Origin: Mesorhizobium sp. AR10
Lineage (GTDB): Bacteria > Pseudomonadota > Alphaproteobacteria > Rhizobiales > Rhizobiaceae
Reading direction: 5' to 3'
Assembly (NCBI RefSeq): GCF_024746795.1
Contig: NZ_CP080524.1
Location: 3,512,001-3,576,000, forward strand
DNA length: 64,000 nt
Below the pieces are notes generated by a model. That model made no database searches, was not told the origin of the DNA, and saw only the letters and a list, made by a program, of their open reading frames with translations. Below are positions 43,934 to 53,132 of this stretch, piece by piece. Each line of letters opens with the position of its first letter. Positions within the stretch are counted from its first letter, which is position 1. The position numbers and the translations under genes are program-made.

Positions 43934-44818
43934 TTACGAAGGGCTGCCGCGCAGAAAATTTATGATTCCGGAAAAATCGGCGCCGGCATGTCCCTGGGCG
44001 TTGAACAGCGCGTAAAGCTGTGTCGCCTCGGCGCCCAGCGGCGTTGCCGCACCGGCGCCAAGTGCTGCCTCCTGCGACAGTTTCAAATCCTTCAGCATCA
44101 GTGCCGCGGCAAAGCCGGGCTTGTAGTCACGGTTGGCGGGCGAAGCCGGCACGGGGCCGGGCACCGGACAATAGCTGGTCAGCGACCAGCACTGGCCCGA
44201 CGACGTCGAGGCGACATCGAACAGCGCCTGATGCGACAAGCCCAGTTTTTCCGCCAGCACGAAGGCTTCGGCGACGCCGATCATCGAAATGCCGAGGATC
44301 ATGTTGTTGCAAATCTTTGCCGCCTGGCCGGCGCCGTTCTCACCACAATGGACGATGCGGCCGGCCATCGGCTTCAGAATAGGCTCAGCCTTGGCGAAGG
44401 CGTCCTTCGAGCCGCCGGCCATGAAGGTCAGCGTGCCCGCGGCAGCGCCACCAGTGCCGCCGGAGACCGGGGCGTCGATCGACAGCAGGCCGTGCCGGTT
44501 TGCGACGGCATGGGCTTTTCGGGCCGATTCGACGTCGATGGTCGAGGAATCGATGAACAGCGCGCCTTTCCTGGCCTTGGGCGCGATTTCCTCATAGACC
44601 GACAGAACATGCTTGCCGGCGGGCAGCATGGTGATGACCACATCGGCATCCTTCACCGCCGCAAGCGCATTGGCCATGACGACGACGCCATGGTCCCTGG
44701 CGACGACGAGGTTCTCCGGCATCAGGTCGAAACCATTCACCGTGTGCCCGGCCTTGACGAGATTCGCGGCCATCGGATTGCCCATGTTGCCGAGGCCGAT
44801 GAAGGCGATGGTGGTCAT
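43934..44818 (-). CDS. mmsB: 3-hydroxyisobutyrate dehydrogenase
   Basis: 294 residues, standard length. The NAD-binding motif FIGLGNMGNPMAANL starts at residue 6; DAPVSGGTGGA (about 115-125) and the catalytic Lys in GQAAKICNNM (about 168) identify the beta-hydroxyacid dehydrogenase family. It oxidises 3-hydroxyisobutyrate to methylmalonate semialdehyde in valine degradation. It lies 24 bases after the acyl-CoA dehydrogenase gene, its pathway partner, so they are one operon. Confidence 0.92.
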   Translation of the reverse strand: MTTIAFIGLGNMGNPMAANLVKAGHTVNGFDLMPENLVVARDHGVVVMANALAAVKDADVVITMLPAGKHVLSVYEEIAPKARKGALFIDSSTIDVESARKAHAVANRHGLLSIDAPVSGGTGGAAAGTLTFMAGGSKDAFAKAEPILKPMAGRIVHCGENGAGQAAKICNNMILGISMIGVAEAFVLAEKLGLSHQALFDVASTSSGQCWSLTSYCPVPGPVPASPANRDYKPGFAAALMLKDLKLSQEAALGAGAATPLGAEATQLYALFNAQGHAGADFSGIINFLRGSPS

Positions 44819-44842
44819 CGTTTTCTCCCGATTTTTCTACCG

Positions 44843-46009
44843 TCAGCGGCCGATCAGGGCGCGTGCAATGATGACGCGCATGATCTCGTTGGTGCCTTCC
44901 AGGATCTGGTGGACGCGCAGATCCCGCACCAGCTTCTCGACGCCATAATCGTGCAAATAGCCGTACCCGCCATGCAATTGCAGTGCATCGTTGGCGACAT
45001 TGAAGCCGATGTCGGTAACGAAGCGCTTGGCCATGGCCGACCATTTTCCGGCATCCGGCGCGTTGCGGTCGAGCTTGGAGGCGGCGGCGTAGAGGAAGAT
45101 GCGCGCCGCCTGCAACTCGGTCTCCATGTCGGCCAGCTTGAACTGCAGCGCCTGGAACTGGTTGATCTTCGAGCCGAAGGCCTTGCGCTCGGCGGTGTAG
45201 GACAGCGCCTTGTCGAGCGCTGACTGTGCACCGCCGAGCGAACAGGCGGCAATGTTCAGCCGGCCGCCGTCGAGCCCGGCCATGGCGATGCCGAAACCGG
45301 CGCCTTCTGAAGAAAGCAGGTTTTCCGCGGGCACCTTGCAGTCCTCGAAGATGACCTGGCGGGTCGACTGCATGTGCCAGCCCATCTTGTGCTCATTGGC
45401 ACCGAAGGAAAGACCGGGCGCATCCTTCGGCACGATAAAGGTGGAAATGCCTTTCGGTCCATCGGCCCCGGTGCGCGCCATGACGACATAGAGGTCGCTG
45501 TCGCCGGCGCCGGAGATGAACTGCTTGGCGCCGTTCAGCACATAATCACTGCTGCTCTTCACCGCGCGCGTCTTCAGCGCCGCCGCGTCCGACCCGGAGC
45601 CCGGCTCGGTCAGGCAATAGCTCGCCAGCCATTCCATCGAGGTCAGCCTGGGCAGAAAGCGCTGGCGCTGCTCCTCGCTGCCGAAGCGGTCGATCATCGA
45701 AGCCACCATGTTGTGGATCGAGATGAAGGAGGAAAACGCCGGATCGGCGCGGGAAATTGCCTCGAAGATCAGCACGGCATCGAGCCGGCCGAGCGCAGAG
45801 CCGCCGACATCGTCTCTGACATAGATGCCGCCTAGGCCGAGCGGGCCGGTCTCGCGGATCACATCGGCAGGGAAATGCTTGTTGCGGTCCCAGTCGAGCG
45901 CGTTCGGCGCGACGCGGTCCGTGGCGAAGGCCTCGGCCATCGCTTGTATGGCGCGCTGGTCTTCGTTGAGTTCGAACTGGCCGGTGCTCGCATCGACAGC
46001 GGCGTCCAT
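44843..46009 (-). CDS. Acyl-CoA dehydrogenase, probably isobutyryl-CoA dehydrogenase
   Basis: 388 residues. The FAD-binding signatures CLTEPGSGSDAAAL (about 136-149) and DALQLHGGYGYLHDYGVEKLVRDLR near the C terminus are typical; the catalytic Glu is in ILEGTNEIM (about residue 370). It is co-directional with mmsB, consistent with the isobutyryl-CoA step of valine degradation. GGGAG stands 7 bases before the ATG. Other short-branched acyl-CoA substrates are possible. Confidence 0.88.
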   Translation of the reverse strand: MDAAVDASTGQFELNEDQRAIQAMAEAFATDRVAPNALDWDRNKHFPADVIRETGPLGLGGIYVRDDVGGSALGRLDAVLIFEAISRADPAFSSFISIHNMVASMIDRFGSEEQRQRFLPRLTSMEWLASYCLTEPGSGSDAAALKTRAVKSSSDYVLNGAKQFISGAGDSDLYVVMARTGADGPKGISTFIVPKDAPGLSFGANEHKMGWHMQSTRQVIFEDCKVPAENLLSSEGAGFGIAMAGLDGGRLNIAACSLGGAQSALDKALSYTAERKAFGSKINQFQALQFKLADMETELQAARIFLYAAASKLDRNAPDAGKWSAMAKRFVTDIGFNVANDALQLHGGYGYLHDYGVEKLVRDLRVHQILEGTNEIMRVIIARALIGR

Positions 46010-46146
46010 GGCGTGCTCCCTGATTTTTTGGCCTGCTGGCCTGTCGTTTTTGGCTTTGCGCGCCGTCCAATCTAGACCAATGATGCCGCCGCGCAACCCG
46101 GCTACCTGCGGAGCGGCTGTGCGCGAATTGGTGCCCGGAGCAAAGC

Positions 46147-46761
46147 GTGACGACAAATTTCGATGAACTGCTTGAACGCTTCCGCTCCTATCTCTCGACG
46201 TTTGATGATGGGCTGGTTCGCGACGCCGTGGCCAGGATCGGCTGGGACATGCCGCCCCGTCGGCTCGAACCGCATCCGCTGGCTTGCCTTCGCCAGCTCG
46301 ATCGCATCGTCGAACTCGCTCCGACAGGCGCGAGGCCGCTGGCGGGACTGCTCGCGGAGCGTCGAGCCGGTTTGCGATGGGGCCAGACCTACAGCGCGGC
46401 GGATTTCGGAAAAGAATTCATCGACAACTATGGCTGGCTGGAGGTCTTCGGCACGCGCGGTCATTTCATCAACGATGAGGTCGCGGCCGGCTTGTTGATC
46501 CTGGGCCCTGATATCGTCTATCCCGATCATCACCACGTCGCCGAGGAAATTTACATTCCGCTGACCGGCGGCACCGAATGGCGCATGGGCGAAAGCGACT
46601 TTCGTGTTCGCGAGGCTGGTGAGGTCATCCATCACGCGTCGAACGTGAACCACGCCATGCGCACCGGCAAGGAGCCGTTGCTGGCGCTCTACATCTGGCG
46701 TGGCGGACCGCTGGCGCAGAAGTCCGATATCACCGGAACCGTTGCGCAGGGCAGGGGCTGA
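46147..46761 (+). CDS. DMSP-lyase-type cupin (DddL/DddQ family)
   Basis: 204 residues. A helical N-terminal half is followed by a cupin barrel. The metal motif HxHxxxExY is complete: His128, His130, Glu134 and Tyr136 in YPDHHHVAEEIYIPLTG, with His169 (NVNHAM) as the second-motif ligand. This is the signature of the DMSP-lyase cupins DddL, DddQ and DddW; non-lyase members also exist. Its stop and the cobQ start share one base (TGATG), so the two are coupled. The product would be DMS and acrylate if it is a true lyase. Confidence 0.72.
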   Translation: MTTNFDELLERFRSYLSTFDDGLVRDAVARIGWDMPPRRLEPHPLACLRQLDRIVELAPTGARPLAGLLAERRAGLRWGQTYSAADFGKEFIDNYGWLEVFGTRGHFINDEVAAGLLILGPDIVYPDHHHVAEEIYIPLTGGTEWRMGESDFRVREAGEVIHHASNVNHAMRTGKEPLLALYIWRGGPLAQKSDITGTVAQGRG

Positions 46762-48236
46762 TGGCCAAAGCGATCATGCTGCAAGGCACGGGCTCCGACG
46801 TGGGCAAGACGGTCCTGGTTGCAGGCCTCTGCCGCGCAGCAAAGAAACGTGGGCTGAAGGTGCGGCCGTTCAAGCCGCAGAACATGTCGAACAATGCCGC
46901 CGTTGCCGACATCCCGGGCGACAACAACGCAGGTGGCGGCGAGATCGGCCGTGCCCAATGGCTGCAGGCGATCGCTTGTGGCGTGGCGCCGTCCGTCCAC
47001 ATGAACCCGGTGCTGCTCAAGCCGCAGACCAATGTCGGGGCGCAGGTGGTGGTGCAGGGCAAAGTGTTCGGCGAGGCGAGGGCGCGCGACTATCAGGCGC
47101 TGAAGGGCCAACTGATGGATGCCGTGCTGGACTCCTGGGCGAAGGTCGGCGAGGGCGCCGATCTCGTCATCGTCGAAGGCGCTGGTTCGCCGGCCGAGAT
47201 CAACCTCAGGAGCCGCGACATTGCCAATATGGGCTTTGCGACGCGCGTCAACGTGCCGGTCATTCTCGTCGGCGACATCGACCGCGGCGGCGTCATCGCC
47301 TCGGTCGCCGGCACGCATCTGATCCTGCCGGACGAGGACCGGCGCATGATCGTCGGCTACCTCATCAACAAGTTCCGCGGCGATGTTTCGTTGTTCGATG
47401 ACGGTATCGGAGCGATCGAGAAATTCACCGGCTGGCGCTGTTTCGGCGTCGTGCCGTGGCTGAAGGCAGCGGCACGGTTGCCTTCAGAAGATTCGGTCGT
47501 GCTCGAACGGCTGGTGTCCGGCGAGAAGCGGGCGCTGAAGGTCGTCGTGCCGATGCTTGGCCGCATCGCCAATTTCGACGATCTCGACCCGCTCAAGGCT
47601 GAGCCGCAGGTCGAGGTGGTCTTCGTGCCGCCGGGTCAACGCTTGCCGGAGGATGCCGGGTTGGTGGTCATTCCCGGCTCCAAGTCGACGATCGGCGACC
47701 TGCTGAAATTCCGCGAGAATGGCTGGGATCGCGACCTCTTCGCCCACCGCAAGCGCGGTGGCCAAATCGTCGGCATTTGCGGCGGCTTCCAGATGCTCGG
47801 TCGCGTGGTGCGCGATCCCGACGGCATCGAAGGCAACGTCACCGAGACCGAAGGCCTCGGGCTGCTTGATGTCGAAACGGTGATGGAGCCGGAAAAGACG
47901 GTGCGCAATGTCAGCGCGCGCTCAGTGCCGTTCGACCTGCCGCTCGAAGGCTATGAGATCCATCTTGGCCGCACCACCGGCCCGGACACGCTGCGGCCGT
48001 CCGCCGTCATCAACGGTGTCGATGACGGCGCCATCTCCGCCGACGGCAAGGTTTTCGGCACCTATCTGCACGGACTGTTTTCCGCCGATGGTTTTCGCGC
48101 GCGGTTCCTCGAAAACCTCGGTGTCAAAGGCGGCGGCATCGACTATCGCGCCGAGGTCGAACGGGCGCTGGACGAGGTCGCAGCCGAGCTGGAAACCCAT
48201 CTCGACTGCGATGCTATTTTTGCTCTGGCGCGTTAG
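46761..48236 (+). CDS. cobQ: Cobyric acid synthase
   Basis: 491 residues. The N-terminal dethiobiotin-synthetase-like domain begins with the P-loop GTGSDVGKT (9-17); the C-terminal glutamine amidotransferase-like domain has CGGFQMLGRV (nucleophile Cys near residue 339) and a His near IHLGR (about 400). It amidates four side chains of adenosylcobyrinic acid in cobalamin biosynthesis. It is coupled by one overlapping base to the cupin gene. Local B12 synthesis is consistent with the corrinoid methyl-transfer genes; cob genes otherwise lie outside the window. Confidence 0.93.
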   Translation: MAKAIMLQGTGSDVGKTVLVAGLCRAAKKRGLKVRPFKPQNMSNNAAVADIPGDNNAGGGEIGRAQWLQAIACGVAPSVHMNPVLLKPQTNVGAQVVVQGKVFGEARARDYQALKGQLMDAVLDSWAKVGEGADLVIVEGAGSPAEINLRSRDIANMGFATRVNVPVILVGDIDRGGVIASVAGTHLILPDEDRRMIVGYLINKFRGDVSLFDDGIGAIEKFTGWRCFGVVPWLKAAARLPSEDSVVLERLVSGEKRALKVVVPMLGRIANFDDLDPLKAEPQVEVVFVPPGQRLPEDAGLVVIPGSKSTIGDLLKFRENGWDRDLFAHRKRGGQIVGICGGFQMLGRVVRDPDGIEGNVTETEGLGLLDVETVMEPEKTVRNVSARSVPFDLPLEGYEIHLGRTTGPDTLRPSAVINGVDDGAISADGKVFGTYLHGLFSADGFRARFLENLGVKGGGIDYRAEVERALDEVAAELETHLDCDAIFALAR

Positions 48237-48249
48237 CTCTTTTACTTGA

Positions 48250-48294
48250 GCATGACCTTGTTCGAAAACCGGCCTCCACTTTTCGGGATCATGC
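48250..48294. repeat. Rhizobial intergenic palindromic element, copy A
   Basis: Outer arms GCATGA/TCATGC and inner complementary segments with TTCGAAAA/TTTTCGGG, about 45 bases. It lies between the convergent cobQ and VOC genes and reaches into the VOC stop codon. It shares GCATGA...CGAAAA...TTTTCGGG...TCATGC with copy B at 63453-63501. Confidence 0.65.
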
Positions 48295-48708
48295 TTTTTC
48301 GTTGGCTTTCGGCCAGTAAGTGCCGAAGGACCAGACATTGCCTTCCGGATCGCGGCAGATGAATTCGCGGCTGCCATAGTTGCGGTCGACAAGTTCCTCG
48401 AGGATATCGGCGCCGGCACTCTTGGCTCGAGCAAAAGCGGCGTCGGCATCAGCGACGGCGACGTAGATGGCTCTGCCACCCCCCGAGCCTGGCGCGCCAA
48501 CCATCTGGCCAAACTTGTCGTCGCGCGCGGTGCCCAGCATGATCATCGAGGAGCGGAAGGTCAGTTCGGCGTGATGGACGACATCGCCTTCGCCGAAGCG
48601 GGCACGGACGCTGAAGTCGAAGGCTTCGCCCAGCCAGTCGATCATTTTTGCCGCGTTCTTGTAGCGCAGCGTCGGGTAGAGCCGCGGGGGTTCAGTGGTG
48701 TGCGACAT
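48289..48708 (-). CDS. VOC (glyoxalase/bleomycin resistance) family protein
   Basis: 139 residues of a betaalphabetabetabeta fold: PTLRYKNAAKMIDWLGEAFDF near residue 10 and REFICRDPEGNVWSFGTYWP near the C terminus (the VOC edge strand). AAGGAGA is 6 bases before the ATG. It is likely a metal-dependent or metal-free VOC enzyme or binding protein of unknown substrate, in an operon after the AraC-type regulator 111 bases upstream. Confidence 0.78.
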   Translation of the reverse strand: MSHTTEPPRLYPTLRYKNAAKMIDWLGEAFDFSVRARFGEGDVVHHAELTFRSSMIMLGTARDDKFGQMVGAPGSGGGRAIYVAVADADAAFARAKSAGADILEELVDRNYGSREFICRDPEGNVWSFGTYWPKANEKA

Positions 48709-48819
48709 AGCGATCTCCTTCGTCTGGGTTGGTCGATAACCCAATCTGAGCGAAGGCTGTTCCGGCGTCTTGAAGAAATGTTACCTGGGTGCCAAGCGTC
48801 CGAAGGAACGCTTCTGTAC

Positions 48820-49653
48820 CTATGCCTGAGCGGCAAGCGCGGTCGGCGTTGTGCCGGCAAGGTCGCGGAACTCGCGCACCAGATGCGACTGGTCGGCATA
48901 GCCGCAATCGGCCGCGATATCAGCCCAATCGCTGGCGTTTTGCCGGGACAGGCCAAGCGCACGGTTGAAGCGGATGATGCGCGACAGCGTCTTGGGACCG
49001 ACACCGATCGCATCGGAGAATTTACCGGCAAGATGCTTGCGGCTCCAGCCAAGTTTTCCGGCCAGCGTCGAAATGCGAATGCGGCCGCCCGAAGTGACGA
49101 TCCGGTCATAGGCCCAATCGATTTCGGCCTGCGTTTCGCGAGCCTCGGTCAACCGGGTGGCGACGAAAGCCTCAGCGATGGCAAAGCGTGTGCTCCAGTC
49201 CCGCGCATTGCCCAGCCTTTCGCGCAGCATCATGCCTTCAAGGCCGAGCACATCATCGAGGCCGACCATGGTGTCCGCCAGTTCGCTCATCGGCTGGCCG
49301 AAGAAGCGGCGGGCGCCGAGCGGCGTGAAATTGATCTGGATGCAGCAAGAGCCGCCAAAGGATTCGATCACCACCGGCCCGGCGTAGAGGCCGGCGGCGA
49401 AACTGGCGAAGCGATCATTGTCGCCGGGGTCCTTGCCGAGCCCGATGGCGAAGGGTTCGGCGAAGCTGATGACCAGCGGCACGGTCAGCGACGCATATTC
49501 GACGTTGCGAAAATGGCCGGGCGCTGTTTCGCGATAGCCGCATATGTCCGTCACAGCACCGTGAAGTTGATCGCCGGGTGCGCGCCGCACCACCTCGAAC
49601 CGGTCGGCGACCGGACGATCCTGTTGGTCATGACGCTCTGTCTCGACCGGCAT
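48820..49653 (-). CDS. AraC-family transcriptional regulator
   Basis: 277 residues. The C-terminal double helix-turn-helix is at about residues 175-275 (ISTLAGKLGWSRKHLAGKF; WADIAADCGYADQSHLVREFRDLAG). The N-terminal 160 residues are a cupin-like sensor (VVIESFGGSCCIQINFTPLGARR). It precedes the VOC gene on the same strand and probably controls it. No ligand is evident. Confidence 0.85.
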   Translation of the reverse strand: MPVETERHDQQDRPVADRFEVVRRAPGDQLHGAVTDICGYRETAPGHFRNVEYASLTVPLVISFAEPFAIGLGKDPGDNDRFASFAAGLYAGPVVIESFGGSCCIQINFTPLGARRFFGQPMSELADTMVGLDDVLGLEGMMLRERLGNARDWSTRFAIAEAFVATRLTEARETQAEIDWAYDRIVTSGGRIRISTLAGKLGWSRKHLAGKFSDAIGVGPKTLSRIIRFNRALGLSRQNASDWADIAADCGYADQSHLVREFRDLAGTTPTALAAQA

Positions 49654-49702
49654 CGGCCATCCTTATGTCCAGGGAGAGCCTAGCAGACCATGCGTCAAAA
49701 TC

Positions 49703-49730
49703 AAAAACGCCCGGCTTGTGACCGGGCGCT
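49703..49730 (-). terminator. Terminator of the 56-residue membrane protein gene
   Basis: CGCCCGG and CCGGGCG with a 7-nt loop, followed by TTTTT on the minus strand. Confidence 0.75.
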
Positions 49731-49756
49731 TCCAATTGCCTGAGATGGTGAAGTGC

Positions 49757-49927
49757 TTAGGCGCCGCGCATCAAGCAGCCGGCGGCAAGCACGATGTAAG
49801 CAATAAGAACAATCCACACTGATGCCAGTGGAATGAACGCAAGAACGCCGAGAGCGGCAAGAATGCCGATAATGGCGATGACAACGGAAATAATGAAAAT
49901 AAGTTGTGTGGGCGCACTGAGATTCAT
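49757..49927 (-). CDS. Small membrane protein of 56 residues
   Basis: Two transmembrane helices fill almost the whole sequence (residues 8-30 IFIISVVIAIIGILAAL..., and 33-52 PLASVWIVLIAYIVLAAG), ending CLMRGA. GAGGAGG lies 6-7 bases before the ATG, one of the best ribosome-binding sites in the window, and a terminator follows the stop. It is monocistronic, of unknown function, and resembles short inner-membrane proteins that are widespread in rhizobia. Confidence 0.75.
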   Translation of the reverse strand: MNLSAPTQLIFIISVVIAIIGILAALGVLAFIPLASVWIVLIAYIVLAAGCLMRGA

Positions 49928-50079
49928 GTGTGGTCCTCCTCAACATGATTCGTACGCCCACATTCTATCAGGCGCGCGATCATACACCAATCAGCGGACC
50001 CAGCAGAGGTCGACCACCGCATCCGGTTTGCGCAAGGCCGATTCCGCGCTACCTATGGGCGAATCGGAAAAGGATATTG

Positions 50080-50511
50080 ATGGCGATGGCATTGCTCGAC
50101 CAGATACGCTCGATCTTCGACGGCGACCCCGGCGTGCGCAAGGTGGCGGACGATCCTGTGCTGTCGGCGGAACTGCTGATGCTGTTCCGCATGATCCTGG
50201 CCGACGGTTCGGTCAGCGAGAGCGAAATGGTGGCCTTCAGGCGTATCTGCAAGGAAGCCTTCGGCATTCCGGAAGCCAGCATCGACAGCGTTATCGAGTA
50301 TCTCAACGAGTTCGGCTACGAGACCAACGGCTCGCAAGCCATAGCGCAGTTCCGCGGCCTCGACGTCGAACGGCGCAAGCTGCTCGCTCTCCATATGGCC
50401 GAGATCGCCAAGGCCGATTCGCAATTGGCCGAGAGCGAGGTGCGGCTTTTGCGCCGTACGCTCGACCTGCTCGACATCAGCCCGGTCGACGTGGTGAAGC
50501 CGGAAGAGTGA
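50080..50511 (+). CDS. TerB-like protein
   Basis: 143 residues, all helical. The TerB/DUF533-type pattern is seen: LLMLFRMILADGSVSESEM (about residues 33-51) and LLALHMAEIAKADSQLAESE (about 100-120), repeats of an acidic helix pair that could bind metal. AAGGA is 5-6 bases before the ATG. No tellurite-resistance genes are nearby, so only the fold is assigned. The gene is single. Confidence 0.75.
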   Translation: MAMALLDQIRSIFDGDPGVRKVADDPVLSAELLMLFRMILADGSVSESEMVAFRRICKEAFGIPEASIDSVIEYLNEFGYETNGSQAIAQFRGLDVERRKLLALHMAEIAKADSQLAESEVRLLRRTLDLLDISPVDVVKPEE

Positions 50512-50622
50512 GCTGGTCTCGACAGTCGCCTGGCCTGCCGGGTCCCCGCCGCTCGTAGCGTCCCGGCGTTCGCGGGGCCTTTCATCGTGCCACCGGCACG
50601 ATTCACTTCGTGAACCGGCTGT

Positions 50623-52266
50623 TCACCCTTGTTCCTGTAATCTGCGCGCGATCGCCCGGTGCAAATCCGGAGCGGCGGCGACCAGCGCCCTGGCCGCCTC
50701 GGACTGTGGATTGTCGAGCACCTCGCTCGTCCGGCCACGCTCGACGATCTTACCCTCATGCATGACCATAACTTCGTCGGTGATGGCGCGGGCGACGGTC
50801 AGATCGTGGGTGATGAACAGATAGGCGACGCCGAGCTTCTGGTTGAGATCGGCGAAGAGGTCGAGGATCTGGGCACGGATCGAGACGTCGAGTGCCGACA
50901 CGGGCTCGTCGGCGACGACCAGTTTCGGTCGGGTTATGATGGCGCGGGCAATCGACAGGCGCTGCCGCTGGCCACCTGAAAATTCATGCGGATACTTGTC
51001 CATGTCGCGGGGGCTGAGGCCGACCTCGTGCAACGCATGCGCCACCATTTCGCGCCGCTCAGCGGGTGCCGGCTTCTTCTCCAGCACATGCAGTGGTTCG
51101 GCCACCAGTTTTTCGACCTTCTGGCGCGGGTCGAAGGAGCCGTAGGGGTCCTGGAACACCACCTGCATGTCGCGCCGCGCCGGCTTGAGTTCCGTCTCGC
51201 TCTTGCCGGTGATGGTCTCGCCGCGAAACCGGATCGTTCCTGATGTCGACCGGTCCAGCGCCAGGATCATGCGAGCCAGCGTGGACTTGCCGCAGCCGGA
51301 GCGGCCGACCAATGCCACCGATTGCCCCGGCGCCATCGAGAAGGACACATCGTCGACGGCGCGGGTCGGCACGGCGCGCTTGAACAGGGACGTGCGTCGT
51401 CCCGGATAATCGCGCGTCGCGCTTTCCACTTGAAGAAGAGGTTTGGCTACCTGAAGCAGAGGTGTGCCGTGGTCGGCGTCATGCGTTCTGGCGCGCGCCG
51501 GCACATGCATCGACGCTTGCGCCAGCTGGCGCGTGTAGGGATGAAGCTGTTCGGACAATGTGCGCGCCGTCTCGCCGGCCTCCATCACCTCGCCGTGGCG
51601 CAGTATGGTGATGCGGTCGGCCATCTCGGTCACCACCGCGAGGTCGTGCGAGATCAACAACAGACCCATGCGGTTTTCCGCGACGAGGTCGCGCAACAGG
51701 TCGAGGATCTGCGCCTGCAGCACCACGTCGAGTGCCGTGGTCGGCTCGTCGGCGATCAGCAGCTTTGGTTTCAGCGCACAGGCAATGGCAATGACGACGC
51801 GCTGACGCTGGCCGCCGGAAAGCTCGTGTGGATAGCGCGCCAGCGGGAATTTTGCTGCCGGCAGGCCGACGCGGTCGAGCATTTTTCGCGCCCGCTCCTC
51901 GGCATTCGCGCGGCTGGCCTTGGTGTGCCAGCGGATGCCTTCGGCGACCTGCTCGCCGATGGTCTTGACCGGATTGAGCGCCGTCATCGGCTCCTGGAAC
52001 ACCATGCCGATGTCGTCGCCACGCAGCGCGCACATCTGGTCCTCGCTGGCGGCAAGGATGTCGATGCCGTCGAAGCTCACGCGTCCCGTGGCGCGTGCTG
52101 CCCATGGCAGAAGCCGCATCACCGTCAGCGCCGTCATCGACTTGCCCGAGCCGGATTCTCCGACCAGCCCCATCACCTCGCCGGGCGCGACGGAGAGCCC
52201 GATACCCCTCAGGATCTGCGTGTCGCCGATGGTCAGCGACAGGTTCTCGATTTCGAGCAAGCTCAT
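50623..52266 (-). CDS. ABC transporter, fused dual ATP-binding protein (peptide/nickel type)
   Basis: 547 residues with two ATPase domains. First: Walker A GESGSGKS (about 37-44), signature LSGGQRQRV, Walker B LLIADEPTTALD. Second: Walker A GRSGCGKS (about 319), signature FSGGQRQRL, Walker B LVVADEPVSALD. The fusion of the DppD- and DppF-like subunits is typical of GsiA/YejF-type importers. Its start overlaps the permease stop by four bases (ATGA). It powers uptake by the operon's two permeases. Confidence 0.93.
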   Translation of the reverse strand: MSLLEIENLSLTIGDTQILRGIGLSVAPGEVMGLVGESGSGKSMTALTVMRLLPWAARATGRVSFDGIDILAASEDQMCALRGDDIGMVFQEPMTALNPVKTIGEQVAEGIRWHTKASRANAEERARKMLDRVGLPAAKFPLARYPHELSGGQRQRVVIAIACALKPKLLIADEPTTALDVVLQAQILDLLRDLVAENRMGLLLISHDLAVVTEMADRITILRHGEVMEAGETARTLSEQLHPYTRQLAQASMHVPARARTHDADHGTPLLQVAKPLLQVESATRDYPGRRTSLFKRAVPTRAVDDVSFSMAPGQSVALVGRSGCGKSTLARMILALDRSTSGTIRFRGETITGKSETELKPARRDMQVVFQDPYGSFDPRQKVEKLVAEPLHVLEKKPAPAERREMVAHALHEVGLSPRDMDKYPHEFSGGQRQRLSIARAIITRPKLVVADEPVSALDVSIRAQILDLFADLNQKLGVAYLFITHDLTVARAITDEVMVMHEGKIVERGRTSEVLDNPQSEAARALVAAAPDLHRAIARRLQEQG

Positions 52267-53132
52267 CGCTGCCGCCGCGATTTCGGATCGAGGATATCGG
52301 CGATGCCGTCGCCGAGCAGGTTCAGGCCAAGCACGGTGACGACAATCGCCATGCCTGGAAAGATCGCCATCCACGGCGCCACCACCATGCGGGTCTGCGC
52401 GTCGAACAGCATGCGGCCCCAACTCGGCATCGGCGGCTGCGCACCGAGGCCGACATAGGACAAGCCCGCTTCCGCCAGGATGCCGAGCGCGAACTGGATG
52501 GTGCCTTGCACCAAAAGCAGCGTGGCGATGTTGGGCAGCACATGTTCGATGGTGATCAGCGTGGTGCTCTTGCCGGCGGCTCGCGCCGCGAGGATGAATT
52601 CGCGCGGCCAGATCGCCAGCGCGCCTGCGCGGGCGACACGCGCAAACACAGGAATGTTGAAGATGCCGATGGCGATGATGGCATTGACCGCACCCGGCCC
52701 GAAGATGGCGGTGATCATGATTGCCGAAAGCAGTGCGGGGAAGGCGAAGACGAGGTCGTTCAGCCGCATCACCGCCTCGTCGACAATGCCGCCGCGCGCC
52801 GCGGCGAAGGCGCCGAGCGGTACGCCGACACCCATGCCGATACCGACGGCCACCAGTGCCACGGCGATCGAATTGCGGGCGCCGACCATGATCATCGACA
52901 GGATGTCGCGACCGAAGTGATCGGTGCCGAACCAATGGGTCAGCGACGGCGCTTGCGTCTTGTCTGATATGATCAGTTTGGTGACGTCGTCGGGCGTCCA
53001 GACATAGGAGAGCAGTGCGACAGCTGCCACCAGTATGGTGATGACGAAGCCGGCGAGGAAGGAGCGATTCCCAAACGCCTTGGCCAGAATGCCGGCGAGA
53101 TTCTCCTCGGGGAGGTCGAAGCGCAGCGTCAT
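52263..53132 (-). CDS. ABC transporter permease, DppC-like
   Basis: 289 residues with six predicted transmembrane helices. The binding-protein-dependent permease motif is near residue 195 (EFILAARAAGKSTTLITIEHVLPN), and the early HWFGTDHFGRDILS block is typical of DppC. The start overlaps the stop of the other permease by four bases, and the end overlaps the ATPase. Confidence 0.92.
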   Translation of the reverse strand: MTLRFDLPEENLAGILAKAFGNRSFLAGFVITILVAAVALLSYVWTPDDVTKLIISDKTQAPSLTHWFGTDHFGRDILSMIMVGARNSIAVALVAVGIGMGVGVPLGAFAAARGGIVDEAVMRLNDLVFAFPALLSAIMITAIFGPGAVNAIIAIGIFNIPVFARVARAGALAIWPREFILAARAAGKSTTLITIEHVLPNIATLLLVQGTIQFALGILAEAGLSYVGLGAQPPMPSWGRMLFDAQTRMVVAPWMAIFPGMAIVVTVLGLNLLGDGIADILDPKSRRQR

